A stretch of DNA of 64,000 nucleotides from positions 62,001 to 126,000 of the forward strand of contig CANRGX010000002.1 in the NCBI GenBank assembly GCA_947630215.1, in the 5' to 3' direction. Below, in pieces: positions 34,272 to 43,494 of the stretch. The notes beneath the pieces are model-generated. The model made no database searches. It saw only the letters and a list, made by a program, of their open reading frames with translations, and was not told the origin of the DNA. How positions within the stretch are numbered: the stretch's first letter is position 1; each line of letters opens with the position of its first letter. A program made the position numbers and the translations under genes. The stretch is from an uncultured Eisenbergiella sp. (lineage in GTDB: Bacteria; Bacillota; Clostridia; Lachnospirales; Lachnospiraceae).

Positions 34272-36344
34272 ATGGCCAATATGCATGGCAATTTGTCAAT
34301 CAACAGCGAGAACATTTTCCCTATTATCAAAAAGTGGCTCTATTCCGACCACGATATCTTTTTCCGCGAACTGATTTCCAACGGCTGCGACGCCATCACC
34401 AAGCTCAAAAAGCTGGATATGATGGGAGAGTACAGCCTGCCGGAAGGGTATCAGCCCAGGATTTCCGTCCTTGTGGATCCGGAGGAAAAGACCTTAAAAT
34501 TCATCGATAACGGCGTGGGGATGACGGCGGAGGAGGTAGAGGAATACATCAACCAGATCGCCTTTTCCGGCGCGACGGATTTCATCAGCAAATATAAGGA
34601 CAAGGCCAACGACGATCAGATTATCGGGCATTTCGGACTGGGCTTTTATTCCGCTTTCATGGTGGCGGACGAGGTGCACATCGACACCCTGTCCTGGCAG
34701 AAGGACGCAAAGCCCGTACACTGGGCCTGCGACGGCGGCACGGAATTTGATATGGAGGAGGGCAGCTGGGATCGGGTAGGCACCTGTATCACCCTGTTTT
34801 TAAATGAGGACTGCCTGCAGTTCTGCAACGAGTATAAGGCGAAGGAGGTACTGCAGAAATACTGTTCCTTCATGCCTACGGAAATCTGGCTTTCCAGGGA
34901 AAACACCACCGAGACCCAGATCATTTTGGCCAGCGAGAAGCAGGATAGCGACCGGGTCATCGAGCCGGTGAAGAAAGAAAAAGAGGAGGATCCCGACAAG
35001 CTCAAAATTGCGAAGCGTCCGGAGCTCATCAACGATATCCATCCGCTGTGGGCCAAAAATCCCAGCGAATGCACCAAAGAGGACTATGTGGCGTTCTACC
35101 GCAAGGTCTTTATGGACTATAAGGAGCCGCTGTTCTGGATCCATCTGAATATGGATTACCCGTTCAACTTAAAAGGTATCCTATATTTCCCCAAGATCAA
35201 CATGGAATACGAGTCCATTGAGGGAACCATCAAGCTGTATAACAACCAGGTGTTTATCGCGGACAATATCAAAGAGGTTATCCCGGAGTTCCTGCTTTTG
35301 TTAAAGGGCGTCATCGACTGCCCGGATCTGCCGCTGAACGTGTCCAGGAGCGCGCTGCAAAACGACGGCTTTGTGAAGAAGATCTCCGACTATATCACCA
35401 AGAAGGTGGCGGATAAGCTGTCCGGAATGTGCAAGACCCAGAAGGAGGAATATGAGAAGTACTGGGACGATATTGCGCCCTTCATCAAATTCGGCTGCTT
35501 AAAGGACGAGAAGTTCTGCCAGAAGATGACGGATTACATTCTCTTTAAGAATCTGGACGGCAAGTACCTGACCCTGCCGGAGTGCCTGGAGGTCAACAAG
35601 GTCGATCCCGACGAGGTTTCCGGCGAAGCGGTGGACGAAAACGGCGAGAAGGTGGAGGCCGAGATCGTTGAGGAGCCCGGAGCGGAAGACGGGGCCAAAG
35701 CCGCGGACGAAGCAGATTCGACAGAGGAAAAGAAGGAAAAGACCATCTACTATGTGACCGACGAACAGCAGCAGAGCCAGTACATCAATATGTTTAAGGC
35801 GGCCAAACTGGACGCGGTGATTCTGCCGGAGCGCATCGATCAGCCTTTCATTTCCCAGCTGGAGGCGAAGAACGAGGGCATTCATTTTGCCCGCATCGAC
35901 GCCGATCTGACGGACGTTTTCAAGGCTAAGACCGGGAAAAAGGCGCAGGAGGAGTTAAAGGCCCAGGGCGAGAAGCTGGAAAAGCTGGTACGCAAGGCCC
36001 TCAAAAACGATAAGCTCAAGGTGACGGTGGAGAAGCTGAAAAACAAGAAGGTGTCTTCCGTCCTGACCGTTTCCGAAGAAACCAGACGGATGCAGGATAT
36101 GATGAAGATGTACGGCGGCAATATGGATATGGGAATGTTTGGCGGAGAGGGAGAGACGCTGGTGCTCAACGCCGCCCACCCGCTGGTCGCCTATCTGACC
36201 GGCCATGAGGACGGGGAAAATGCCAAGCTCATCTGCGAACAGCTTTACGATCTGGCGAAGCTGCAGAACGCGCCGCTTTCCCCGGAGGCGATGACCAAGT
36301 TTGTCACCCGCTCCAATGAGATCATGATGCTTCTGGCCAAATAA
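34272..36344 (+). CDS. htpG: Molecular chaperone HtpG (Hsp90)
   Basis: Hsp90-family ATP-dependent chaperone of 690 residues. The GHKL N-domain shows FFRELISNGCDAITKLKK (ATP/Mg Asn), FIDNGVGMTAEEVEEYI and GHFGLGFYSAFMVAD. The middle domain has LWAKNPSECTKEDY and LPLNVSRSALQ, where the Arg contacts ATP. The C-terminal dimerisation domain ends in the last 100 residues. An acidic Glu/Lys-rich insertion lies at about residues 455-495, between the middle and C-terminal domains. Start: the ATG at 34272 has AAAGGA about 11 bp upstream. Control by CIRCE is indicated. Confidence 0.96.
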   Translation: MANMHGNLSINSENIFPIIKKWLYSDHDIFFRELISNGCDAITKLKKLDMMGEYSLPEGYQPRISVLVDPEEKTLKFIDNGVGMTAEEVEEYINQIAFSGATDFISKYKDKANDDQIIGHFGLGFYSAFMVADEVHIDTLSWQKDAKPVHWACDGGTEFDMEEGSWDRVGTCITLFLNEDCLQFCNEYKAKEVLQKYCSFMPTEIWLSRENTTETQIILASEKQDSDRVIEPVKKEKEEDPDKLKIAKRPELINDIHPLWAKNPSECTKEDYVAFYRKVFMDYKEPLFWIHLNMDYPFNLKGILYFPKINMEYESIEGTIKLYNNQVFIADNIKEVIPEFLLLLKGVIDCPDLPLNVSRSALQNDGFVKKISDYITKKVADKLSGMCKTQKEEYEKYWDDIAPFIKFGCLKDEKFCQKMTDYILFKNLDGKYLTLPECLEVNKVDPDEVSGEAVDENGEKVEAEIVEEPGAEDGAKAADEADSTEEKKEKTIYYVTDEQQQSQYINMFKAAKLDAVILPERIDQPFISQLEAKNEGIHFARIDADLTDVFKAKTGKKAQEELKAQGEKLEKLVRKALKNDKLKVTVEKLKNKKVSSVLTVSEETRRMQDMMKMYGGNMDMGMFGGEGETLVLNAAHPLVAYLTGHEDGENAKLICEQLYDLAKLQNAPLSPEAMTKFVTRSNEIMMLLAK

Positions 36345-36374
36345 AGTTCCTTTTGACAGCTAAAAAATGCCGGA

Positions 36375-36414
36375 AAAGGCGGCAAAGAGACGGTATCTGC
36401 TCTTTGCCGCCTTT
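36375..36414. terminator. Bidirectional terminator between htpG and the SpoIID-like gene
   Basis: Perfect 15-bp stem AAAGGCGGCAAAGAG (36375-36389) / CTCTTTGCCGCCTTT (36400-36414). It serves the convergent genes on both strands. Confidence 0.88.
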
Positions 36415-36439
36415 GTGTTTGCTGTCCGATGCTGCCCCA

Positions 36440-37705
36440 TTATCCGGGCTCCGAGATTCTGGTCACGGCCACATAGACGCTGGAAATTTTATACCAGGTG
36501 GTATAATCCACAATGCCGGTTTCCGGCAGATTGAACACGTTCTGGAAGACGCGCACCGCTTCCGCCGTCTGCTCCCCGTAGACGCCGTCTGCTGTCACCC
36601 GCGGGATGGCAGGATAATTCTGGGCAATCCGGTTGAGCTGCTCCTGCATCTGCCGCACCTTTTCCCCGGTGGAGCCTACAGAAAGGTTGTAGCCGGGCCA
36701 GGAGGAGGGCACACCGCTGATGGCCGTGGCCGTATTGATGAACATATCGCTGCCGTAGTAGTAGCGGATAATCTCGATAGCGGAATATCCCTGATCGCCC
36801 AGATATTTGGAGCCCCACTGGGAAAGCCCCTGGCAGGTCACGCGCTGTCCGTCGCAGTAGCTGGTAAAAATGGGCTGGCGCACGCCGGGGCGGGAGAGAT
36901 AATTGGCAAAGACCGTATCCACCAGCCGGTCGATGTTGCTGTAGGTGTTGCGCCCGTAAATAAATTTATGATCGTAGGCGGTGGAGGAGGTGATTGTAAA
37001 GGGGTAGCCCCTGCTGGGGTACCATTCTGTGTAGACCCGGTTCAAGGTAAAGGACTGGATGGCCAGGATGTTGGCGTAAAGGGTGCTTTCTGGCCAGGTG
37101 GCATAGATCTCGGAGGAGGCCACGTTTTTGATGTAATCGCGGTACCGGATGTAGTAATTGGGCGCGGAGGCGTCGTTGGGCTCTCCGTCGTGCACGATAA
37201 TGTATTCCGGAATGACCACGCGGCTCAATACGATTTCTCCGGTCTCCGGATCCGTCTTGAGTTCTTCCTCCGGGATTTTGGCAGGGTAGTCGCCAAAGAG
37301 CGTATGATCCGGAATGCGGATATCCTCCTGCGATTCGCCTTCCGCCACCTCCTCCGGGTTCATGGAGACGGACTGGATGCTTTCTTCATTGGGAAGGATT
37401 TCGGAGCCCGTAACGGACACGGTTTCGTAGCCGGGGGCCGTAATGCGGATGTTATAGTCCGTATAGGGGCGGGGCTGATCCGGCTCCTGGGAATAGGCGG
37501 GATTGGGGGCCGGCAGGGAAATGACGCCGGTCTGCCCGGATTCGTCGGTGACAAGCTGTTCGATCACCAGGTCCGGCGTATCGCTGTCGGAAATGGAAAC
37601 GGAAGCGCCCGGTATGGGAAAAAACCCTACCGAGGAAGTGACATTGATCCGGAGGGTGCCCGAAAAGGGATCGTCCGTCTGTGCAGCGCAGATGGGATTT
37701 GCCAT
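36440..37705 (-). CDS. SpoIID-like domain protein with C-terminal peptidoglycan-binding domain
   Basis: Protein of 421 residues of a type common in Lachnospiraceae. Two beta-sandwich-like repeats form the N-terminal third. A SpoIID/LytB-like segment follows (about 190-330), with VASSEIYATWPESTLYANIL, AIQSFTLNRVYTEWY, and near its end YCDGQRVTCQGLSQWGSKYL. A PG_binding_1 domain (about 345-420) carries GSTGEKVRQMQEQLNRI and DGVYGEQTAEAVRVFQ. SpoIID proteins are lytic transglycosylases acting on peptide-stripped glycan; activity here is unproven. The ATG at 37705 has GTGAGG before it and gives no signal peptide. The frame is open upstream to 37801 and that extension looks like a signal sequence, but it runs through a terminator-type hairpin. 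Confidence 0.75.
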   Translation of the reverse strand: MANPICAAQTDDPFSGTLRINVTSSVGFFPIPGASVSISDSDTPDLVIEQLVTDESGQTGVISLPAPNPAYSQEPDQPRPYTDYNIRITAPGYETVSVTGSEILPNEESIQSVSMNPEEVAEGESQEDIRIPDHTLFGDYPAKIPEEELKTDPETGEIVLSRVVIPEYIIVHDGEPNDASAPNYYIRYRDYIKNVASSEIYATWPESTLYANILAIQSFTLNRVYTEWYPSRGYPFTITSSTAYDHKFIYGRNTYSNIDRLVDTVFANYLSRPGVRQPIFTSYCDGQRVTCQGLSQWGSKYLGDQGYSAIEIIRYYYGSDMFINTATAISGVPSSWPGYNLSVGSTGEKVRQMQEQLNRIAQNYPAIPRVTADGVYGEQTAEAVRVFQNVFNLPETGIVDYTTWYKISSVYVAVTRISEPG

Positions 37706-37720
37706 AAAAAACCTCACGAT

Positions 37721-37778
37721 AGCAAGAAGGCCGGGGAGAAAACGCCTCTTTTGCGCGCCCCGGCCTTTTTTCCTTGCT
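37721..37778. terminator. Intrinsic terminator downstream of the ABC permease gene
   Basis: Arms GGCCGGGG (37729-37736) and CCCCGGCC (37759-37766), extended by AGCAAG...CTTGCT on the outside. The T run is strong on the plus strand (TTTTTT) and interrupted on the minus strand, which is the direction of the flanking genes. Confidence 0.7.
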
Positions 37779-37817
37779 AGGATCATATGTGGAGAAACCA
37801 AAAAGGTTCCTTTAGGC

Positions 37818-38642
37818 TCAGTCCAGATTGAGGTTTTTCTTCATGATGTAGTGACACAGGAAGAAGGCCGCGCCACTGAGCACAAGCTCTGCCAGAAACA
37901 GGGAGAGGTAGAGCTGATGAAACAGGGTAGACAAAGACTGGGTCAGACCGGACATCTCCAGATCCACGGAGCTTATGGCAAAGCCTGTCACCGGAGGCAG
38001 CAGAAAGACGGACGCCGCGGTCTGCGTCAGCGTGTACAGCCCCAGGTAACAGAGGATGGAGCCGATCAGCTTATGCCGCCCGAACAGCTGTCCTAAGCTG
38101 ATGGCGGAAAAGAGCACAAGAACCGAGTACAGGCAGCCTGTCAGGGTGTAAGGCACAAAAAACAGCAGAAGCTCCAGGGGCCCGGAACCGACGATGATGT
38201 ACAGCATTTCCCGCAGAGCGTCCACAGAGCCCTCCGGCATTGCCGCAAATTTCGGCACGGCAATGCACGTGATCGGCAGAATGATCAATTCTGCAAGGCT
38301 GGTCAGATAGTACCAGACAGCGGCGATGACGGCCTTGGACGCGATGAGCTTCCAGGCGGGCAGGGGCAGCGTGTGCATCAGATATCCTTCATCCGTATAC
38401 AGATTCTTATAAAAGCGAATCCCGAAGTAAAGACCTGCCAACAGCGTGATGGCACCGATGCCGAAGCAGTAAAAGATGAATATCGACAGCTTTCCCGGAT
38501 TGACTTCTACGTCGGCGGGCAGAGACGGCGTCAGGGAAAAATAAGCCGCAGCGGCCGCCGACAGGGCCAGCTGTGTCAGCAGGGCCAGAAACGGGATTTT
38601 CCAGGTTTCCTTTCCTTCATGGATAATCAGTTTTTTCAACAT
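37818..38642 (-). CDS. ABC-2 type transporter permease
   Basis: Membrane protein of 274 residues with six predicted helices, at about 16-36, 51-71, 105-130, 140-170, 183-203 and 236-262. It is the permease partner of the ATPase encoded just upstream. There is no substrate-binding protein gene, so export or membrane-stress resistance is more likely than import. It overlaps the ATPase gene by 7 bp. The three-gene arrangement GntR-ATPase-permease matches the YtrA-type systems that respond to cell-wall-active compounds. Confidence 0.82.
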   Translation of the reverse strand: MLKKLIIHEGKETWKIPFLALLTQLALSAAAAAYFSLTPSLPADVEVNPGKLSIFIFYCFGIGAITLLAGLYFGIRFYKNLYTDEGYLMHTLPLPAWKLIASKAVIAAVWYYLTSLAELIILPITCIAVPKFAAMPEGSVDALREMLYIIVGSGPLELLLFFVPYTLTGCLYSVLVLFSAISLGQLFGRHKLIGSILCYLGLYTLTQTAASVFLLPPVTGFAISSVDLEMSGLTQSLSTLFHQLYLSLFLAELVLSGAAFFLCHYIMKKNLNLD

Positions 38643-39349
38643 GCGAACACCTCCCGGAAATATGCGTCTACGGATTTTGCCTGTGCGCTGCGGAGATCCT
38701 CCACGCTGGAGGAGAGCAGGATTTTTCCATCCCGGAGGAAAATGACGTCGTCCAGAATTTTCTCGATATCCGCAATCAGGTGTGTGGAAAGCAGAATGGT
38801 TGCTTCCCCGTCAAAATCCTGGATAATGGTTTGCAGAATGTAGTCCCTGGCGGCGGGATCCACGCCGGCGATGGGTTCGTCCAGGATATACAGCTTTGCC
38901 CGGCGGCTCATGACCATGGCAAGCTGCACCTTCTCCTTCGTTCCCTTGGACAGGGATTTCAGAGGACTGCGCAGCGCCACCTGCAGGGAGTCCAGCATGG
39001 ACATCGCCTTTGGCCGGTCAAAATCCGCGTAAAAATCCGTAAAGTAGGAGAGCAGATCCTTCACCCGCATGGCATCGGGCAGATAGGAGCGCTCCGGCAG
39101 GAAAGAGACACAGGCCTTGGTGGCCGTCCCGGGCTGCGCCCCGTCGATGAAAATGGTTCCTTTGTCCGGCACCAGAAGGCCGTTCATCAGCTTGAGAAGG
39201 GTGGTTTTGCCGCTTCCGTTGGGCCCCAGCAGGCCGATGATGCGGCCGTGGGGAAGCTCCAGGCTGATATGGTCCAGCGCAATCTTGCTGCCGTAGTGTT
39301 TGGTCAGGTCCGAAATGGAAACGAGACTGTCTGTCGGATGTTCACTCAT
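38636..39349 (-). CDS. ABC transporter ATP-binding protein
   Basis: Nucleotide-binding subunit of 237 residues. Walker A is GLLGPNGSGKTTLLK (about 36-50). The signature is degenerate, SLSKGTKEKVQLA instead of LSGGQ. Walker B is LYILDEPIAGVDPAARD and the switch His lies in ILLSTHLIADIE. The SKGT form of the signature is characteristic of the YtrB/EcsA-like branch. It overlaps its neighbours on both sides (8 bp with gntR, 7 bp with the permease), indicating one translated unit. Confidence 0.92.
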   Translation of the reverse strand: MSEHPTDSLVSISDLTKHYGSKIALDHISLELPHGRIIGLLGPNGSGKTTLLKLMNGLLVPDKGTIFIDGAQPGTATKACVSFLPERSYLPDAMRVKDLLSYFTDFYADFDRPKAMSMLDSLQVALRSPLKSLSKGTKEKVQLAMVMSRRAKLYILDEPIAGVDPAARDYILQTIIQDFDGEATILLSTHLIADIEKILDDVIFLRDGKILLSSSVEDLRSAQAKSVDAYFREVFAC

Positions 39350-39725
39350 GTCCGTGTCCTCCTTCTTTTTCTTTCTTTTGGTTCAGCAGGGCCCAGATTT
39401 CTTCCTGCGAAAAGCCCAGCCGTCCCATCTGTTCCCAGAACTGTTCCAGCTGTTCTGACGCCAGCTCCGCCCGCGCCTGTAAAATGCGTCCGGTATCCTG
39501 GGTGACGATGCGCCCGGAGGTCCGCATGGTGACCACGAGTCCGGTTCGTTCCAGTTCCGTAAACGCTTTCTGCATGGTGTTGGGGTTCACGCTGGCCTGC
39601 GCCGCCAGATCCCGCACGGTGGGCAGCCGCGAACCGGGGGGATAATAACCGGATACGATCTGTGTTTTCAGCCGTTCCACAAGCTGTGCCCAGATGGGCC
39701 GATCAGAATCGAGTGTCCAAGGCAT
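39342..39725 (-). CDS. GntR-family transcriptional regulator, YtrA subfamily
   Basis: Short repressor of 127 residues. The N-terminal winged helix-turn-helix covers about 10-75, with RLKTQIVSGYYPPGSRLPTV and ASVNPNTMQKAFTELERTGL. A 50-residue helical tail follows, with none of the large effector domains of other GntR types. That short tail defines the YtrA group, which usually represses its own operon with an ABC transporter, as here. The likely operator overlaps the transcription start (39746-39767). Confidence 0.9.
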   Translation of the reverse strand: MPWTLDSDRPIWAQLVERLKTQIVSGYYPPGSRLPTVRDLAAQASVNPNTMQKAFTELERTGLVVTMRTSGRIVTQDTGRILQARAELASEQLEQFWEQMGRLGFSQEEIWALLNQKKEKEGGHGHE

Positions 39726-39745
39726 TATCTTCTCCTTTCTTTTTG

Positions 39746-39767
39746 TTGTATTATTTGATTAGTACAA
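39746..39767 (-). promoter_or_regulatory. Candidate GntR/YtrA operator
   Basis: A 22-bp imperfect palindrome: TTGTATTA on one side and TAGTACAA on the other, around a 6-bp centre. It starts at the last base of the -10 element and covers the expected start site, so binding would block transcription. Confidence 0.65.
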
Positions 39768-39795
39768 TCATATTACACGACAAGGGAATTGTCAA
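39767..39795 (-). promoter_or_regulatory. Promoter of the GntR-ABC operon
   Basis: Minus strand TTGACA (39795-39790), 17-bp spacer, TATGAT (39772-39767), directly abutting the candidate operator. Confidence 0.85.
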
Positions 39796-39842
39796 GTGTC
39801 TTTTTTTGTGGGAAAAATGGATGCCGGTCCGGCGAACAGAGG

Positions 39843-39871
39843 TTGCAACACCGGGCGAAATGGTTTACAAT
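39843..39871 (+). promoter_or_regulatory. Promoter of the DUF5717-DUF5716-TPR operon
   Basis: TTGCAA (39843-39848), 17-bp spacer, TACAAT (39866-39871), about 60 bp upstream of the first gene. It is divergent from the GntR promoter. Confidence 0.72.
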
Positions 39872-39932
39872 AACAATAGATTGGGGCGTATGGCGTAAGC
39901 AGTATGGAAAAGGATTTTGGGAGGAACTGTCC

Positions 39933-42900
39933 ATGCGGGAAATGAGAGAGCGGATTTGCGCCGGGGACTTTTGTCCTGTGGAAGGGTCCTTGAACTTCGC
40001 GGTCAGACAGGTGGAGTTTCAGGTCCCGCCGGACGGGTATGCAGAGGGGTTTTTTGAGATAACCGGAAGCGGAAACGGTGTCCCGGAGGGGATTGTGCGC
40101 TGTGCAGACGAGCGGATGACCTGTCCGGCCCCCTGGTTTTGCGGGGAGACAGAACGCGTTGCCTATCGTTTTGACGCGGCGCAGATGCAGGACGGACAGA
40201 CGAGGGAGGGCCGTTTTTTTATTGTATCCAATTATGGCGAATATGAACTGCCCTGGCGGGCGCAGATTCAGGAACAGCCTGCCGCCTCCTCTCTTGGCGA
40301 AATCGGTTCTTTATTGCAGTTTGTCAATCTGGCGCGGGCCAGATGGCAGGAGGCGGTGCGGTTCTTTTATTCGCCCTGTTTTGAAAAGCTCTGTCGGGAT
40401 CAGGAGGAGCTGACGCAGCTTTACAGAGGGCTGTCCGTCTGCCGCGGAAACGAGAACAACGTGGAAGAATTTCTCGTGGCGTCCCACAGAAAACAGCCGC
40501 TTTCCTATACGGTAAACAAAAAGGAGATCTTTCTTACCGACGTCAGGGACAACATGAGCGAGGAACTGTCCGTTTCGCGGATCGGCTGGGGGCCGGTGGG
40601 ACTTTGGGCGGAAACCAGGGGCGATTTTCTGTCCTTGGAGAAGCACCGTCTGACGGAGGACGATTTTGTGGGGAGCCAGTGCCGGCTGTCCCTGTTTTTT
40701 GACGAAGGAAAGATGCACGGCGGGAAAAACTTCGGAGAGGTGATTCTGACCTGGGGACGGGGCAGCCTGACAGTTCCCGTCACAGCGCAGAAGCGGACGC
40801 GCCCTTCGACGGCGGCCAGACGGCACGAAAGGCAGCTGCGGGCCTGCACCTACGAGCTGGTGGACCTGTACCAGAATTACCGGATGAAGAAGCTGGATGC
40901 CGCAGACTGGCGGGAAAAGGCGTATGCCTGCGTGCGCAAGATGTCGGATCTTTCTCCCGAAAAGAGCGTTGCGCCCAAGCTGTTTTACGCGCAGCTTCTG
41001 CTGACGGAGGGAAAGACCCAGGAGGCGGAGTGGGTGCTGCGCCGGGTACAGGACTGGCTGGACGACGCGCCGCCGGCGGTGTACTGCTATTATCTGTATC
41101 TGACCACGCTTTCGGATCGGGAAGAAGGGTATGTGCGCCGGACCACATTGGAAATCGAGGAAATCTTTTCCCAAAATCCGCAGGACTGGCGAATCGCGTG
41201 GCTGATCCTGTTCTTGTCCCGTCAGCTGGGACGCAGCGCAGCGCGCAAATGGAGTTTTCTGGAAGGACAGTTTGCGGCAGGATGTGCCAGCCCGGTGCTC
41301 TATCTGGAGGCGCTGGTGCTGCTCAACGCCACGCCCACCCTTCTGGAAAAGCTGGATTTGACGGCCCGCCGGATTCTGCTTTACGGCGCAAGGCACCAGA
41401 TCCTGGGCAGGGATCTGATGATGCAGGTGCTCTCCCTGATCAACCGGGAAAAATATTTTGATCCTGTCCTGTACCGGATTCTGACGCTGTATTGGGAAAA
41501 AAGCAGGGACTCAGAGACGCTGCAGGCGGTGTGTACGATGCTGGTCAAGGGCGGAAAAACCGGGGCGCAGTACTATCCCTGGTATCTGCGGGGCGTGCAG
41601 GAAAAGTTCCGGATCACCAGGCTGTACGAGCACTATATGAGGAGCCTGGATCCGGAGGCAGAGACCGAGATCCCCAAAAGCGTCCTGTTGTATTTCGCCT
41701 ATCAGAGCAATCTGGATCCGGAGTACGCGGCCTGTCTGTACGCCTATGTGGAAAAGCACCGGCAGGAGGATCCGGATCTGTACGCTGCATACCGGCCGCA
41801 GATGGAGCCGTTTGTGATCGAACAGCTGTATAAAGGCCGGATCAGCGGCCATCTGGCCTATCTGTACCGTTCCCTGCTGGGCGGCAGTCTTTTTACGCCG
41901 GACAACGCGCGGGCGCTGGCGCCGCTTTTGTGCACGGCAGAGGTGCAGACGTCGGAGACGGCCAAGCGGCTTGTGGCAGTGCCGCTGCTGCAGGAGGAAG
42001 AAAAGGTCTGTATACTGCGCCGCGGCAAAGGGTATGTGGCGCTTTGCAGCGCCGGGGATATGCTTTTTGTGGAGGACGAGAACAGGAACCGGATCTGTAT
42101 CCGGGAGACGGCGGTTCGCAGGCCGCTGTTTGAAAAGGACAGCCTGTTTGAACGGACGGCGCCCTATGCCGCCAATGCGCTTTTGTTTCATCTCTGGGCC
42201 GTCTCGGAAGGAAACGCCCCCGTGGAGGACGCTGCGGCGGACAGCTACCGGTGCATCGCGCAGAGCGCAGGGGTGCGCAGGCCGTTCTTACAGAAGGTCA
42301 ATGCCGGTCTGCTTTGTTACTATGGAAAACAGGAGCGGGAAACGGAAGAAAAAGGGCTCCTTTTGCGCCTGAATCCGGAGGACGTGTCCATGCAGGATCG
42401 GGCGGATACGGTGCTGCGTCTGGTGTCCGCAGGGTTCTATGAGAAGGCCTACCGCTGGATGTGGGGAATGGATGCGGCTGCGTTTGACGCGGGCGTTCTG
42501 ATGCGGCTGTGCAGCCGGCTGCTGGAGGCGCAGCTGTTTTTGGGGGAGGAACGGCTGACCCAGCTGTGTTTTCAGACGGCGGCCCGGGGCAAGTACGATG
42601 CGCGCATGCTCCGGCACCTGGCGGACAATTACTGGGGGAGCGCCGCCCAGATGGAGGCCGTCAAGGTCACGGCGGAGGGCTTTGAACTGGATACCTTTCC
42701 GCTCTGTGAGCGGATCATGGTGCAAATGCTCTACATCGGACGGGATGTGACCGAACGGATGGATTTGCTGAGACAGTATACGGCGGGGGGCGGCAGCAGC
42801 GAGATACAGCTGGCGTTTCTGCACCGCTGCGCCTACAGCTATGTGAAAAAGCAGCAGCCCATCCACGGCTATATGGTGCACAGTATCCTCCGGCTGTACC

Positions 42901-43478
42901 GGCAGAAGGAGCCGGTGGGCGATCTGGAACGGCTGGCCTGTCTGCAGTATTCTGCCGGGAATCAGGCCCGGCTGTCCCGTGCGCAGGAAGAAGCCGTCGG
43001 AAAGATGGGGGAGGAACTGCTGAAGGCAAACAAGGCGGTGCCTGCGCTCCGGGAACTGGCAGGGCTGGTGCCGGGGGCCAGGCTGTGGCAGGACAGAACC
43101 TTTGTGGTATACCGCGGCAGCGCCGGGGCAGAGGTAGTGCTCAACTATCGGATCCTGCAGGAGGGCAGGGAACAGGATGCGTATCAGAGCCTGCCCATGC
43201 AGCACATCTGCGAGGGCTATTTCTGTACGCCGTTTTTGCTGTTCCCGGGGGAAAGCCTGCAGTACTATGTGACAGAGGCCCAGGATCCTTCGGCCATCAT
43301 GGAAAGCGGTCTGCTAAAAGCACAGGAGCCAAAACGGGCAGGGAGTACCCGTTACGGACTGCTTTGCAGCGCCGCGGCCGCACAGCTGGAAGGCGGACAG
43401 CGGCAGGAAATGGAAACGCTGAAACAATATTTGTATACCGATTTTTGTGTGAACGGACTGTTCGGCATACAGGAGTGA
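39933..43478 (+). CDS. Giant DUF5717-family protein
   Basis: Protein of 1181 residues without signal peptide or transmembrane helix, so probably cytoplasmic. The first 230 residues look like beta domains (EGSLNFAVRQVEFQV; later RISVSRIGWGPVGL-like strands). From about residue 290 to 1040 it is almost wholly alpha-helical with TPR/HEAT-like repeats, for example LFYAQLLLTEGKTQEAEWVL. The last 130 residues return to beta character. It resembles the DUF5717 family of Lachnospiraceae, whose function is unknown. GGGAGGA precedes the ATG at 39933; the open frame upstream overlaps the promoter. It is followed after 16 bp by the DUF5716 gene, so a large scaffold for that protein is plausible. Confidence 0.78.
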   Translation: MREMRERICAGDFCPVEGSLNFAVRQVEFQVPPDGYAEGFFEITGSGNGVPEGIVRCADERMTCPAPWFCGETERVAYRFDAAQMQDGQTREGRFFIVSNYGEYELPWRAQIQEQPAASSLGEIGSLLQFVNLARARWQEAVRFFYSPCFEKLCRDQEELTQLYRGLSVCRGNENNVEEFLVASHRKQPLSYTVNKKEIFLTDVRDNMSEELSVSRIGWGPVGLWAETRGDFLSLEKHRLTEDDFVGSQCRLSLFFDEGKMHGGKNFGEVILTWGRGSLTVPVTAQKRTRPSTAARRHERQLRACTYELVDLYQNYRMKKLDAADWREKAYACVRKMSDLSPEKSVAPKLFYAQLLLTEGKTQEAEWVLRRVQDWLDDAPPAVYCYYLYLTTLSDREEGYVRRTTLEIEEIFSQNPQDWRIAWLILFLSRQLGRSAARKWSFLEGQFAAGCASPVLYLEALVLLNATPTLLEKLDLTARRILLYGARHQILGRDLMMQVLSLINREKYFDPVLYRILTLYWEKSRDSETLQAVCTMLVKGGKTGAQYYPWYLRGVQEKFRITRLYEHYMRSLDPEAETEIPKSVLLYFAYQSNLDPEYAACLYAYVEKHRQEDPDLYAAYRPQMEPFVIEQLYKGRISGHLAYLYRSLLGGSLFTPDNARALAPLLCTAEVQTSETAKRLVAVPLLQEEEKVCILRRGKGYVALCSAGDMLFVEDENRNRICIRETAVRRPLFEKDSLFERTAPYAANALLFHLWAVSEGNAPVEDAAADSYRCIAQSAGVRRPFLQKVNAGLLCYYGKQERETEEKGLLLRLNPEDVSMQDRADTVLRLVSAGFYEKAYRWMWGMDAAAFDAGVLMRLCSRLLEAQLFLGEERLTQLCFQTAARGKYDARMLRHLADNYWGSAAQMEAVKVTAEGFELDTFPLCERIMVQMLYIGRDVTERMDLLRQYTAGGGSSEIQLAFLHRCAYSYVKKQQPIHGYMVHSILRLYRQKEPVGDLERLACLQYSAGNQARLSRAQEEAVGKMGEELLKANKAVPALRELAGLVPGARLWQDRTFVVYRGSAGAEVVLNYRILQEGREQDAYQSLPMQHICEGYFCTPFLLFPGESLQYYVTEAQDPSAIMESGLLKAQEPKRAGSTRYGLLCSAAAAQLEGGQRQEMETLKQYLYTDFCVNGLFGIQE

Positions 43479-43494
43479 GAGAAGGAAAAGAAAA

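Noticed and set aside
36353..37780. Long open frame on the plus strand (475 codons) opposite the SpoIID-like gene
   Set aside because: It mirrors the minus-strand gene, has a low-complexity Gly/Val/His-rich product, no family motifs and crosses two terminators. It is an artefact of GC-rich third positions.
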